Assembly: GCA_005884125.1 (NCBI GenBank)
Contig: VAXP01000134.1
Location: forward strand, 1 to 60,298
DNA: 60,298 nucleotides
Source of the DNA: Actinomycetota bacterium
GTDB taxonomy: Bacteria > Actinomycetota > Acidimicrobiia > Acidimicrobiales > AC-35
Direction of reading: 5' to 3'
In this document: in pieces, positions 16,789-24,165 of the stretch
Layout: every line of letters begins with the position of its first letter
Position numbering within the stretch: the first letter of the stretch is position 1
Notes under the pieces: model-generated
Told to the model about the DNA's origin: nothing
Database searches by the model: none
The model's input: the letters and a program-made list of their open reading frames with translations, nothing else
Position numbers and translations under genes: made by a program

Positions 16789-17547
16789 TCACCGACTCGG
16801 GGTCCGGTATACGCCCCCGTCGTCGGGACGAGGGGCGCCAGTCGCGCGTACCAGCATCACCTGACCGGCGTCGACGGCGTGGGCGACGGCCAGAGCGTCG
16901 GACGACGTGGTGAGCGACAACGTGACGACCTCCCCGGCGTGCCCGGAGAGGGCTCCACCGCCGTCCGCGGTGGTGACGACGCGGGCTCCGCCTACGACGA
17001 CGACCGTGTAGGCGTCGGCGCCCGTGCCATAGGTGGCGAGAACGTCGACCGCCTCGCCCGAGCGCAGTCTCCCTCCCACGGCGCGTGCAGGGTCGATGGG
17101 AAAGGAGATCTGGTGGTCGGGCGGGAAGCCCGATGACTCCACGACGCTGCTGGCCTGGACCAGCTCGCCGCGCCCGACCGGGGCCACCACCACGGCGCCC
17201 ACGAGCCGGCCCACGTCGGCGCGGGTGTAGGCCCGACCGTGGGCCAGCGACGGTGGGAGCTGCATGGGGGCGTCGGAAAGGTCGGCTGCGGTCAGTCGCT
17301 CGCCGAGGGCGAGGTCGTGGCTGGCTACCACATACGGAATGCGGGCGTCGGTGGTGGCCGACGTATAGGCGGCGAATATCCCCACGGCCGCCACCGCCAC
17401 GAGGAAGCCGCCGAAGACGGCCCGACCGCCGGGTAGGGGACGCCGGCGTCGAACCAGTCTGGGCGCAGCCGCACCTTGCCCCCGCCGGGAGCCCGTGGCC
17501 TCGGCCCCGTCGGCGACGGACGACTCGCGTTGGGCCGTGTCCGTCAC
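16789..17547 (-). CDS. cpaB: CpaB-like SAF-domain Flp pilus assembly protein
   Basis: A 252-aa protein: cytoplasmic Arg-rich N-terminus, one membrane helix (AVFGGFLVAVAAVGIFAAY), then a SAF domain (PYVVASHDLALGERLTAADL, VGAVVVAPVGRGELV) and an RcpC-like part (ISFPIDPARAVGGRLRSGEAVDVLATY). CpaB/RcpC proteins are periplasmic or envelope components of Tad systems. The start GTG 17547 is chosen because it forms a GTGA overlap with the stop of a short upstream ORF; a continuous in-frame extension to an ATG at 17640 is an alternative that would add 31 residues. It is the first full gene of the tad locus. Confidence 0.83.
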   Translation of the reverse strand: MTDTAQRESSVADGAEATGSRRGQGAAAPRLVRRRRPLPGGRAVFGGFLVAVAAVGIFAAYTSATTDARIPYVVASHDLALGERLTAADLSDAPMQLPPSLAHGRAYTRADVGRLVGAVVVAPVGRGELVQASSVVESSGFPPDHQISFPIDPARAVGGRLRSGEAVDVLATYGTGADAYTVVVVGGARVVTTADGGGALSGHAGEVVTLSLTTSSDALAVAHAVDAGQVMLVRATGAPRPDDGGVYRTPSR

Positions 17548-17630
17548 CCTGTCTCTGTTCGGAGCCGGCGCCGCGGAATCCTGTCCGTCTCCCACACGCC
17601 GGAGACGGGACTGGCCGTTGGGACTGTCAT
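17544..17630 (-). CDS. Leaderless 28-aa upstream ORF before cpaB
   Basis: ATG 17630 opens a 28-codon frame on the minus strand that ends in a TGA sharing bases with the cpaB GTG (GTGA). TACTAT stands at 17639-17644, eight bases before the ATG, as expected for a leaderless mRNA. The peptide starts MTVPTASP and has an Arg-rich tail (RIPRRRLRTE). It may be a translational-coupling leader for cpaB rather than a functional protein. The competing reading is that cpaB itself starts upstream in the other frame. Confidence 0.45.
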   Translation of the reverse strand: MTVPTASPVSGVWETDRIPRRRLRTETG

Positions 17631-17638
17631 GACATTTC

Positions 17639-17648
17639 ATAGTACGCT
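17639..17648. promoter_or_regulatory. Back-to-back -10 boxes of the tad locus and the kinase gene
   Basis: The sequence CATAGTACGCT carries TACTAT on the minus strand (17639-17644), eight bases from the upstream ORF of cpaB, and TACGCT on the plus strand (17643-17648), five bases from the kinase GTG at 17654. The two boxes overlap, so RNA polymerase binding on one strand should exclude the other and couple the two units. The boxes are matched by eye to TANNNT. Confidence 0.5.
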
Positions 17649-17653
17649 GTTGC

Positions 17654-19015
17654 GTGGCTGCCGCGCTGCCCGCCGAGCTGGCGGGGTTCGAGGTGGATGC
17701 CGTGGTGGGCCGGGGATCGTTCGGCACCGTGTTCCGAGCGTCCCGGGCCCGGGACGGCGGCGCGGTGGTGGCCGTCAAGTGGGTTCCCATGGGAGCGGAC
17801 GCGGTGGTGGCGGGGCAGGTGCGGCGGGACGCCGAGATCCTCAACGCCCTCCAGCATCCCCACGTCCTACGCGTGCTGGACGTCATCGAGCACCCGCTCG
17901 GGCTGGCGGTGGTGATGGAGTACGCCTGCCGCGGGTCGCTCGCCGATGCGATCGCGACCGACTTCCGGCTGCCGTGGGCCCGGATGACGGCCGTGGCGGT
18001 CGGGGTGGCCGACGCCCTCGACGCCGCTCACCGCGGCGGGGTGCTCCACTGCGATCTCAAGCCGTCGAACATCCTCCTCGGTCCCGGAGGCGAGCCGCTC
18101 GTGTCGGACTTCGGGGTTTCCCGGTGGGTGGCGGGCGAACCCGCAGTCCCCGCCGCCATGGGCACGGCGGAGTACCTGGACGCGTCGGTGGCCCGCGGCC
18201 GGCTCCCGGACCGCGGCAGCGACGTCTACGCCCTCGGTGTCGTCTGCTACCAGGGCCTCACCGGCCGTCTCCCGTTCACCGGCCCGACCCCGACTGCCGT
18301 CCTCGAGGCCGCGGGCCGAGGGCGCCGCCCGCCCATCTCGCGCCTGGTCCCGGACGTGCCCGAGGAAGTGGTCCGCGTCGTCGAGGGCGCCATGGCCAGG
18401 CGGGCTTGTCACCGTCCCGGGACAGCGGGCGAGCTTGCTTCATCGCTTCGGGCGGCAGCGGGCGCGAACCCGTCCGCGCCGGCGGCGGTCGCGCCCGCAG
18501 TCCCGGCTGGTGTCGACGGTCCGCCGGGTGGCGCCCGGTCCCGGCGCGGGGCCGGGGCCGTCCGTCTCCTTCTGGCCGTGATCACGCTCGTCGCCGTGGT
18601 GGGCGGCGTGACCAGCCTCGTCGGGGCGAGGGTGCCGTGCGGGCGCAGCGGTCACGCCCGCCCCGCTCGCCCGGTCGCGGTGCGCTGGGAGGGGAACGTG
18701 GCCCAGGCCGACGTGGACGGCACCGGTTCCCCGGCCCGGTTCGAGCTGGGCCAGCCCGGCGACGTGCTGGTGCTGGGTGACTGGAGCTGCGGCGGTCGCG
18801 AGGTCCCCGCCCTGTACCGGCCGGGAACTGGTGAGGTCTTCCTGTTCTCTGGGTGGGCCGGTCCGGGGCGGGAGATCGCTGCAGAGAGAACCGTTCGATC
18901 CGGCGTGCTGAACGGGACGGCGCGGCGGGTGCGGGCGACGGGCGGGGGTTGCGACCGGGTCGTCGTGGACAGACCAGGTGTAGGAAAGCACATGAGACCG
19001 CGCCAGAGCGGGTAG
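17654..19015 (+). CDS. Membrane Ser/Thr protein kinase (PknB-like) with extracellular sensor
   Basis: A 453-aa protein. The kinase domain has GRGSFGTVF, VAVK (K42), helix-C Glu near 61, HCDLKPSN (catalytic D134) and DFG at 152-154; the APE region is altered to TAEYLD. A membrane helix lies at about 305-325. The extracellular 120 residues contain a PGDVLVLGDWSC segment and GEVFLFSGWAG, resembling an FG-GAP-like blade seen in actinobacterial surface proteins, with two cysteines that could pair. No PASTA repeats, so it is not the PknB of the division cluster. It is divergent from the tad locus with overlapping promoters, and 10 bp before a BldC-like gene. Regulation of pili by phosphorylation is an inference. 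Confidence 0.88.
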   Translation: MAAALPAELAGFEVDAVVGRGSFGTVFRASRARDGGAVVAVKWVPMGADAVVAGQVRRDAEILNALQHPHVLRVLDVIEHPLGLAVVMEYACRGSLADAIATDFRLPWARMTAVAVGVADALDAAHRGGVLHCDLKPSNILLGPGGEPLVSDFGVSRWVAGEPAVPAAMGTAEYLDASVARGRLPDRGSDVYALGVVCYQGLTGRLPFTGPTPTAVLEAAGRGRRPPISRLVPDVPEEVVRVVEGAMARRACHRPGTAGELASSLRAAAGANPSAPAAVAPAVPAGVDGPPGGARSRRGAGAVRLLLAVITLVAVVGGVTSLVGARVPCGRSGHARPARPVAVRWEGNVAQADVDGTGSPARFELGQPGDVLVLGDWSCGGREVPALYRPGTGEVFLFSGWAGPGREIAAERTVRSGVLNGTARRVRATGGGCDRVVVDRPGVGKHMRPRQSG

Positions 19016-19018
19016 GAT
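19013..19018 (+). promoter_or_regulatory. -10 box of the BldC-like gene
   Basis: TAGGAT ends seven bases before GTG 19026, a spacing typical of leaderless transcripts. It overlaps the end of the kinase gene, so the HTH gene probably has its own promoter besides read-through. Confidence 0.55.
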
Positions 19019-19025
19019 TGGGCCT

Positions 19026-19268
19026 GTGAGCGAGCCCGATCGTTCCATTCACTGGCTGTCGACAAAAGAGGCCTGCGAGCGTCTGGGAATCACCCTGAGG
19101 ACGCTCTACCGCTTCATGGATGAGGGTCGGATACCGGCCTACAAGTTCGGGCGGGTCATACGGCTCCAGGAGTCGGACGTCGACGCCTTCATCGAGGCGT
19201 CGCGTATAGCCCCAGGCAGTCTCCAGCACCTCTACCCGGAGCCGAAGACCGAGTCCTCGGTGCGTTGA
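19026..19268 (+). CDS. Excisionase-family / BldC-like HTH protein
   Basis: An 80-aa MerR-like winged-helix protein: WLSTKEACERLGITLRTLYR, then FMDEGRIPAYKFGRVIRL and ESDVDAFIEA, the excisionase/BldC fold. The tail (RIAPGSLQHLYPEP) is typical of a widespread actinobacterial group. Such proteins bind DNA as head-to-tail oligomers on direct repeats; the targets are unknown here. There is no integrase beside it, so a chromosomal regulator is more likely than a phage Xis. GTG 19026 has no ribosome binding site but a TAGGAT seven bases upstream, so a leaderless start fits. It begins 10 bp after the kinase stop. Confidence 0.85.
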   Translation: MSEPDRSIHWLSTKEACERLGITLRTLYRFMDEGRIPAYKFGRVIRLQESDVDAFIEASRIAPGSLQHLYPEPKTESSVR

Positions 19269-19355
19269 GCGACGGGGCAGATGGGACAGAAGCTGCCAGG
19301 AACCTCGCCGCGGCCGCGGCCGGGCCGGTCCGCGCCGCCGGCACGTTCACGACGT

Positions 19356-19967
19356 TCAGGGCCGGAAGCTCACCTGGCTGACCGCGTCCATCGGCACGTA
19401 GATCGTGGCCGGCGGGTCGCTCCGGGTGCGGAGGCTGGCCACGTCGACGCCCACCGTCCGGAGCTCCCCCGACAGCTGCCCTCCACCTCGACGCAGGCTG
19501 ATCACCACCTCGGGCCGCTCCCCGGCCATGCCGAAGAGCACGTCCGCCAGGGCCATGTCCGTCGGCGCCCCGCCCCCCTGGGTCCCGATCACGGCGCTGT
19601 GCCCGGGTCGGACGCGCGCGTCGGTGATGTCCTCGAGGCGCACGAGCACCGTGCCCCGCTCGACGGTGCGGACGGCGCAGAAGTCCCGTCCCACCGCGGC
19701 GACCAGGCCGCGCACCGGGTTGCCGCTGGTCACGCCCAGGACGACTGGAACCCGCCCCTCCCCGAAGGCCAGGAGCACGGCGACGAACGTCGCCTCCTCG
19801 GCCGCCTGCTGCTCCAGCCAACGCCTCCGCGAGCGGGTGGCAGCTGCTTCCTGTTGACGGGCCTCGCCCGCCCATCGAGCCAGGTCGCGAGCCAGCTCGG
19901 CCAGGTCGTCGCCCGGGCCGGGTGTTGGCAGGGACCCCTGGTCGCACCCGGGACTGCCGTCGTCCAT
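19356..19967 (-). CDS. Conserved actinobacterial protein of unknown function
   Basis: A 203-aa soluble protein with an Asp/Glu/Ala-rich helical N-terminal half (DDLAELARDLARWAGEA, EQQAAEEATFVAVLLA) followed by a beta-rich half (VVLGVTSGNPVRGLVAAVG, DFCAVRT, VLVRLEDITDARV, QLSGELRTVGVDVASL and ATIYVPMDAVSQVSF). I recognise the pattern from many actinobacterial genomes but know no function. Start ATG 19967 is the first Met before the acidic helix; GTG 19991 is possible. It is convergent with the BldC-like gene and divergent from the HIT gene. Confidence 0.65.
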   Translation of the reverse strand: MDDGSPGCDQGSLPTPGPGDDLAELARDLARWAGEARQQEAAATRSRRRWLEQQAAEEATFVAVLLAFGEGRVPVVLGVTSGNPVRGLVAAVGRDFCAVRTVERGTVLVRLEDITDARVRPGHSAVIGTQGGGAPTDMALADVLFGMAGERPEVVISLRRGGGQLSGELRTVGVDVASLRTRSDPPATIYVPMDAVSQVSFRP

Positions 19968-20023
19968 CGGGGCGACGATAGGCAGCGGCACGGCGCGCCG
20001 GTCTCGAGCGTGCCGCGGGTGCG

Positions 20024-20389
20024 ATGACGGCGTCGGAGGGGCGCGATCCGGACTGTCTGTTCTGTCGCATCGTCGCGGGAGAGGTTCCGTCCTCCGAAGT
20101 CACGTCGAGTCCCACCACCTACGCATTCCGTGACATCCAGCCCACGGCGCCGACCCACGTCCTGGTTGTCCCCCGCACCCACGTCATCGACGCCTCCCAC
20201 CTGGGGCCCGAGCACGGCCATCTCCTGGCCGAGATGATCGCCACGGCCCAGGAGGTGACCCGGATGGAGGGCATCGGCGACCGGGGCTACCGCCTGGTGT
20301 TCAACGTCGGGCCGGACGCCCTGAACTCCGTGCCCCACCTCCACCTGCATGTCATCGGGGGCCGGCGCATGGGTTGGCCGCCCGGGTGA
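20024..20389 (+). CDS. HIT family nucleotide-binding protein
   Basis: A 121-aa histidine-triad protein. DCLFCRIVAGEVPSS opens the domain, GYRLVFNVG precedes the catalytic motif, and HLHLHVIGGR gives the His-phi-His-phi-His triad near the end. HIT proteins hydrolyse nucleoside phosphoramidates or dinucleotides. Two Cys in CLFC may bind zinc with histidines. It ends GTGA-overlapped with phoH and begins a run of five coupled genes (HIT, phoH, ybeY, CNNM transporter, era), a typical actinobacterial order. Confidence 0.93.
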   Translation: MTASEGRDPDCLFCRIVAGEVPSSEVTSSPTTYAFRDIQPTAPTHVLVVPRTHVIDASHLGPEHGHLLAEMIATAQEVTRMEGIGDRGYRLVFNVGPDALNSVPHLHLHVIGGRRMGWPPG

Positions 20390-21387
20390 GCGCACCAGGC
20401 CAGCCCGACCACCCGCTCGCACTAGCCTCTAGCAAACCGCCCGTGTCCTCGACCTCGGTCAAGATCCTCGTACCCGGCAACCACCTCATGGTCGGGCTCC
20501 TCGGCCAGCGCGACGAGTTGCTACGCCTCGTCGAGGAAGCCTTCGGCGGGACCCAGATCCGGGTCAGGGGCAACGAGATCGCCATCGAGGGCCAGGACGC
20601 CGAGCGTGTAGGCCGGCTCTTCGACGAGCTCGTCCTCCTTCTGCAGCAGGGCCACCTCCTGGACGTGGCCAACGTCGGGCGCACCATCGACATGGTGAAG
20701 GCGGACGTGCGCCCCTCCGAGGTCCTCACCGCCGAGGTGCTCCGATCGGCCCGAGGCAGGACGGTGCGGCCCAAGACCGCGGGGCAGAAGCGCTACGCCG
20801 ATGCCATCGCCGAGAACGTCATCACCTTCGCCATCGGTCCAGCAGGCACGGGGAAGTCGTATCTGGCCGTCGCCCTCGCCGTCCAGGCCCTGCAGGCCAA
20901 GCAGGTCGAGCGGATAATCCTCACCCGACCCGCGGTGGAGGCCGGGGAGCGGCTGGGCTTCCTGCCGGGCGACCTGATGGCCAAGGTAGACCCTTACCTC
21001 CGGCCCCTCTACGACGCCCTCTACGAGATGCTGACCCCGGAGGGGGCTCAGCGGCTCATGGACACCGGGCGGGTGGAGGTCGCGCCCCTCGCCTTCATGC
21101 GCGGGCGCACCCTCAACGCCAGCTTCATCATCCTGGACGAGGCCCAGAACACCTCGCCGGAGCAGATGAAGATGTTCCTCACCCGCATCGGGTTCGGCTC
21201 CAAAGCGGTCGTTACCGGCGACGTCACCCAGATCGACGTGGCCGGAGGCCGGTCGGGCCTGGTCGGCCTGGACCGCATCCTGGCGGGGATCGACGGACTT
21301 CGCTTCGTCCACCTCACCCATCGGGACGTCGTGCGTCACAAGATCGTTCAGGACATCGTCAACGCCTACGAGCGGGTCGAGGGGTGA
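20386..21387 (+). CDS. PhoH-like ATPase
   Basis: A 333-aa P-loop protein with Walker A GPAGTGKSYLAV and Walker B FIILDEAQNTS, plus RPAVEAGERLGFLPGD and LAFMRGRTLNASF, both PhoH hallmarks. The N-terminal 100 residues carry a KH-like region (LLGQRDELLRLVEEAF). PhoH proteins are predicted RNA helicases or ribonuclease partners, and the fixed link to ybeY suggests a role in RNA processing. GTG 20386 is chosen since it forms a GTGA overlap with the HIT stop. Confidence 0.94.
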   Translation: MSAPGQPDHPLALASSKPPVSSTSVKILVPGNHLMVGLLGQRDELLRLVEEAFGGTQIRVRGNEIAIEGQDAERVGRLFDELVLLLQQGHLLDVANVGRTIDMVKADVRPSEVLTAEVLRSARGRTVRPKTAGQKRYADAIAENVITFAIGPAGTGKSYLAVALAVQALQAKQVERIILTRPAVEAGERLGFLPGDLMAKVDPYLRPLYDALYEMLTPEGAQRLMDTGRVEVAPLAFMRGRTLNASFIILDEAQNTSPEQMKMFLTRIGFGSKAVVTGDVTQIDVAGGRSGLVGLDRILAGIDGLRFVHLTHRDVVRHKIVQDIVNAYERVEG

Positions 21388-21941
21388 CCCCTGCCTTGGG
21401 CATCGACGTCTTCGCCGCCGACGAGCAGTCATCGCATCCGGTGGACACCTTCCGATGGGTGCGCCTGGCCGAGGAGGTGCTGGAGGCCGAGGGCGTGCGA
21501 GGCGACGCCGAGCTCTCGCTCCTGTTCGTGGATGAGGGGGCCATGGCCGATCTCAACAGCCGCTTTCTGGGCAAGGAGGGGCCCACCGACGTCCTGGCCT
21601 TCCCCATCGACGAGGAGCCGGCCGAGGGCGGTCGTTCCCCCGACTCGGGCGGGACCGGTCCGGGGTACGTAGCCGCCGAACCGTCGGACGCGCCCGTGCT
21701 CGTCGGCGATGTCGTCATCTGTCCCGCCGTCGCCCTCCGCAACGCCCCGGACCACGCCGGGACCTATGAGGACGAGCTCGCCCTGCTCCTGGTCCACGGC
21801 ATCCTGCACCTCACGGGGATGGACCACGTCGACGACGACGAGGCGACGGCCATGGAGCAGCGCGAGCAGGAGCTGCTAGACCGATTCCACCGACGCCGGG
21901 GGGACCGAGGTGGCGAGCCGGTGAGAGCACCCGAAGCGTGA
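21384..21941 (+). CDS. ybeY: Endoribonuclease YbeY
   Basis: A 185-aa metalloprotein with the zinc motif HGILHLTGMDH (H138, H142, H148). TDVLAFPID is the usual strand before the catalytic site. YbeY acts in 16S rRNA 3'-end maturation and ribosome quality control. An insert of about 20 Gly/Ser/Pro-rich residues (81-100) follows LAFPID, longer than in E. coli. GTG 21384 overlaps the phoH stop and its own stop overlaps the next start, so the start is well supported. Confidence 0.94.
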   Translation: MTPALGIDVFAADEQSSHPVDTFRWVRLAEEVLEAEGVRGDAELSLLFVDEGAMADLNSRFLGKEGPTDVLAFPIDEEPAEGGRSPDSGGTGPGYVAAEPSDAPVLVGDVVICPAVALRNAPDHAGTYEDELALLLVHGILHLTGMDHVDDDEATAMEQREQELLDRFHRRRGDRGGEPVRAPEA

Positions 21942-23332
21942 GCCCTCCGGCCATCGGGGACCCGGCCATCGGGCTCGGGACGGCGGTCGCGGGCCCGGGC
22001 CTGCTGGCGGCCGGGTTGGGCAGCGGTGACTTCGCCCTGGTGGTGGTCATCGTCGTCCTGCTGGTGATGGTGGGGGCGCTGGCTCTGGCCGAGACGGGAC
22101 TGTTGCGCATGAGCCGGGCCAAGGCACTGGCCCTGGCCGACGAAGCTCACCGTGGAGCGGCGCGACTGCTCAAGCTGGTCGAGCACCCCGAGCGGTTCCT
22201 CAACCCCATCCTCCTGCTGGTCCTTCTCTGCCAGCTCGTCGCCGCCACCCTGGTGGGCGTGGTGGCCGACCACGCCTTCGGCGCCCTGGGGGTGGCGGCC
22301 GCGACCGCCTTCGAGGTCGTGGTGATCTTCGTGTTCTTCGAGGCCGCCCCCAAGACCTGGGCCGTCCAGCACCCCGAGCGGGCCGCCCTGTTCGCGGCGC
22401 CCTTCGTCGACGCCATCATCCGGTTCCCTCCTTTCCGTCTCATCTCGGGTGCCTTGATCGGGCTCTCCAACCTCATCCTGCCGGGGGAGGGCATCGCCGC
22501 ACCTTTCATCTCGGAGGAGGAGTTCCTGGCCATGGCCGATGTGGCCGTGGAAGAGGACGTGATCGAGCGAGAGGAGCGGGCCCTCATCCATTCGATCATC
22601 GAGTTCGGCGACACCGTGGTGCGGGAGGTCATGGTCCCTCGTCCCGACATGGTCGCCGTGGAGGGCAGCGACAGGGTCGGCGACGTGATCGAGATCGCCA
22701 TCGCCGCCGGATACAGCCGTATCCCCGTGTACGAGCAGGGGATCGACGACATCATCGGCGTCGTGTACACGAAGGACCTGATGCGGGCCGAGCGGGAGAA
22801 CAAGACCGACCTCGAGGTCCGGGCTCTGGTGCGCGAGGCGCACTTCGTTCCCGAGACCAAGCGCGTGGCCGAGCTCATGCGGGAGATGCAGAGCGACAAG
22901 TTCCACATGGCCATCGTCGTGGACGAGTACGGCGGCACCGCCGGCCTGGTGACCCTGGAGGATCTCATCGAGGAGCTCGTGGGCGAGATAGTCGACGAGT
23001 TCGACGTGGAGGAGCCCCTGATCGAGCCTCTCCCCAACGGGGAGGTCCGGGTGAACGCCCGCATGTCGATCGACGAGCTCAACGATCTCCTGCACGCCAC
23101 CTTGCCCGCGGGCGACTGGGACACGGTGGGGGGCCTGATCTTCAACCTGCTGGGGCACGTTCCCACCGAGGGGGAGAACGTCGTGGCCGACGGCTATCGG
23201 CTCACCGCCGAGAAGGTCCAGGGGCGCCGCATCAGCCGAGTCCGGGTGGCGCCCCTGCGCGAGGGGGACAGCCAGGGTGAGCCCGTGGGCCGCCGCGCCG
23301 AGCAACCAGGGCGCTCGGGCAGGGCGGAGTGA
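21938..23332 (+). CDS. CNNM/CorC-type transporter (DUF21-CBS-CorC_HlyC)
   Basis: A 464-aa protein. The N-terminus has four hydrophobic helices of a DUF21 domain (DFALVVVIVVLLVMVGALAL; LNPILLLVLLCQLVAATLVG), then a CBS pair (VREVMVPRPDMVAV; AGYSRIPVYEQGIDDIIGVVY; MAIVVDEYGGTAGLVTLED) and a C-terminal CorC_HlyC domain. This family exports magnesium or related divalent cations. Often labelled hemolysin, which is misleading. GTG 21938 overlaps the ybeY stop. A Gly-rich N-terminal extension of about 30 residues precedes the first helix. Confidence 0.93.
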   Translation: MSPPAIGDPAIGLGTAVAGPGLLAAGLGSGDFALVVVIVVLLVMVGALALAETGLLRMSRAKALALADEAHRGAARLLKLVEHPERFLNPILLLVLLCQLVAATLVGVVADHAFGALGVAAATAFEVVVIFVFFEAAPKTWAVQHPERAALFAAPFVDAIIRFPPFRLISGALIGLSNLILPGEGIAAPFISEEEFLAMADVAVEEDVIEREERALIHSIIEFGDTVVREVMVPRPDMVAVEGSDRVGDVIEIAIAAGYSRIPVYEQGIDDIIGVVYTKDLMRAERENKTDLEVRALVREAHFVPETKRVAELMREMQSDKFHMAIVVDEYGGTAGLVTLEDLIEELVGEIVDEFDVEEPLIEPLPNGEVRVNARMSIDELNDLLHATLPAGDWDTVGGLIFNLLGHVPTEGENVVADGYRLTAEKVQGRRISRVRVAPLREGDSQGEPVGRRAEQPGRSGRAE

Positions 23333-24165
23333 GGTCGGGCTTCGTCACCCTGGTGGGGCGGCCCAACGTCGGCAAGTCGACCCTGGTGAACAGGATCGTG
23401 GGCACCAAGGTCTCGATCGTGTCCGACAAGCCCCAGACCACGCGCACCCAGGTCCGGGGCGTGCTCAACCGTGCCGACGCCCAGGCGGTGATCGTCGACA
23501 CTCCCGGCGTGCACCGTCCGCGCACGGCATTGGGCGAGCGCCTGAACCAGACCGCCAATGCGGCCGCGTCCGAGGTCGACGTCGTCGTCGTCGTCCTCGA
23601 CGCCACCGCCCCGTTCGGGCCGGGTGACCGCTTCGTCGCCGGACGGTCAGGGCGCGACGCGGTGGTGGCCGTCAGCAAGATCGACATCGCCTCTCCCGCC
23701 CAGGTGTTGTCCCAGCTGGCCGCGGCGGGACAGCTGGAGCTGGCCGCCTACTTCCCGGTGTCGGGTGTGACCGGTGAGGGCGTCGACGAGCTCGTGGAGG
23801 CCCTGATCGAACGTCTGCCCGAAGGCCCTCGCTACTTCCCACGGGACATGGTGACCGATGTCCCCGAGGCGTTCTGGATCGCCGAGCTGGTGCGGGAGCA
23901 GCTGCTGGCCATTGTGCGCGACGAGCTCCCCCACTCGATCGCCTGCCGGGTGACGGAGTACGAGTGGCCCCGCATCCGCTGCGAGGTCCTGGTCGAGCGG
24001 GAGTCGCAGAAGGGGATCGTGATCGGCGCCGGTGGCTCGGTTCTCAAGGCCGCGGGCACCGCCGTGCGCCGGCAGCTCCCGGCCGGGGCCCACCTCGAGC
24101 TCGTGGTCAAGGTGGACAAGGACTGGCAGAGCCGTCCGCGAGCCCTGGAGCGCCTGGGCTACTGA
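23329..24165 (+). CDS. era: GTPase Era
   Basis: A 278-aa GTPase. G1 is GRPNVGKST (10-18), G3 DTPGVH, G4 SKID (Ser replaces the more common Asn, as in some actinobacterial Era), and the C-terminal KH domain has EVLVERESQKGIVIGAGG then SVLK. Era binds the 3' end of 16S rRNA and helps 30S assembly. Start is GTG 23329, overlapping the upstream stop. Its last 7 bp overlap the convergent dinG stop, so the two converge without a terminator hairpin I can see. Confidence 0.95.
   Translation: MRSGFVTLVGRPNVGKSTLVNRIVGTKVSIVSDKPQTTRTQVRGVLNRADAQAVIVDTPGVHRPRTALGERLNQTANAAASEVDVVVVVLDATAPFGPGDRFVAGRSGRDAVVAVSKIDIASPAQVLSQLAAAGQLELAAYFPVSGVTGEGVDELVEALIERLPEGPRYFPRDMVTDVPEAFWIAELVREQLLAIVRDELPHSIACRVTEYEWPRIRCEVLVERESQKGIVIGAGGSVLKAAGTAVRRQLPAGAHLELVVKVDKDWQSRPRALERLGY

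Noticed and set aside
17621-17640. Shared motif ATTTCATGAC near 6100 and GTCATGACATTTCAT at 17626
   Set aside because: The two sites look alike but are in different orientation and spacing to their genes; chance similarity cannot be excluded.
19026-19268. Phage excisionase
   Set aside because: It belongs to the excisionase fold but no integrase, repeat or phage gene is nearby, and its tail matches a conserved chromosomal actinobacterial group.
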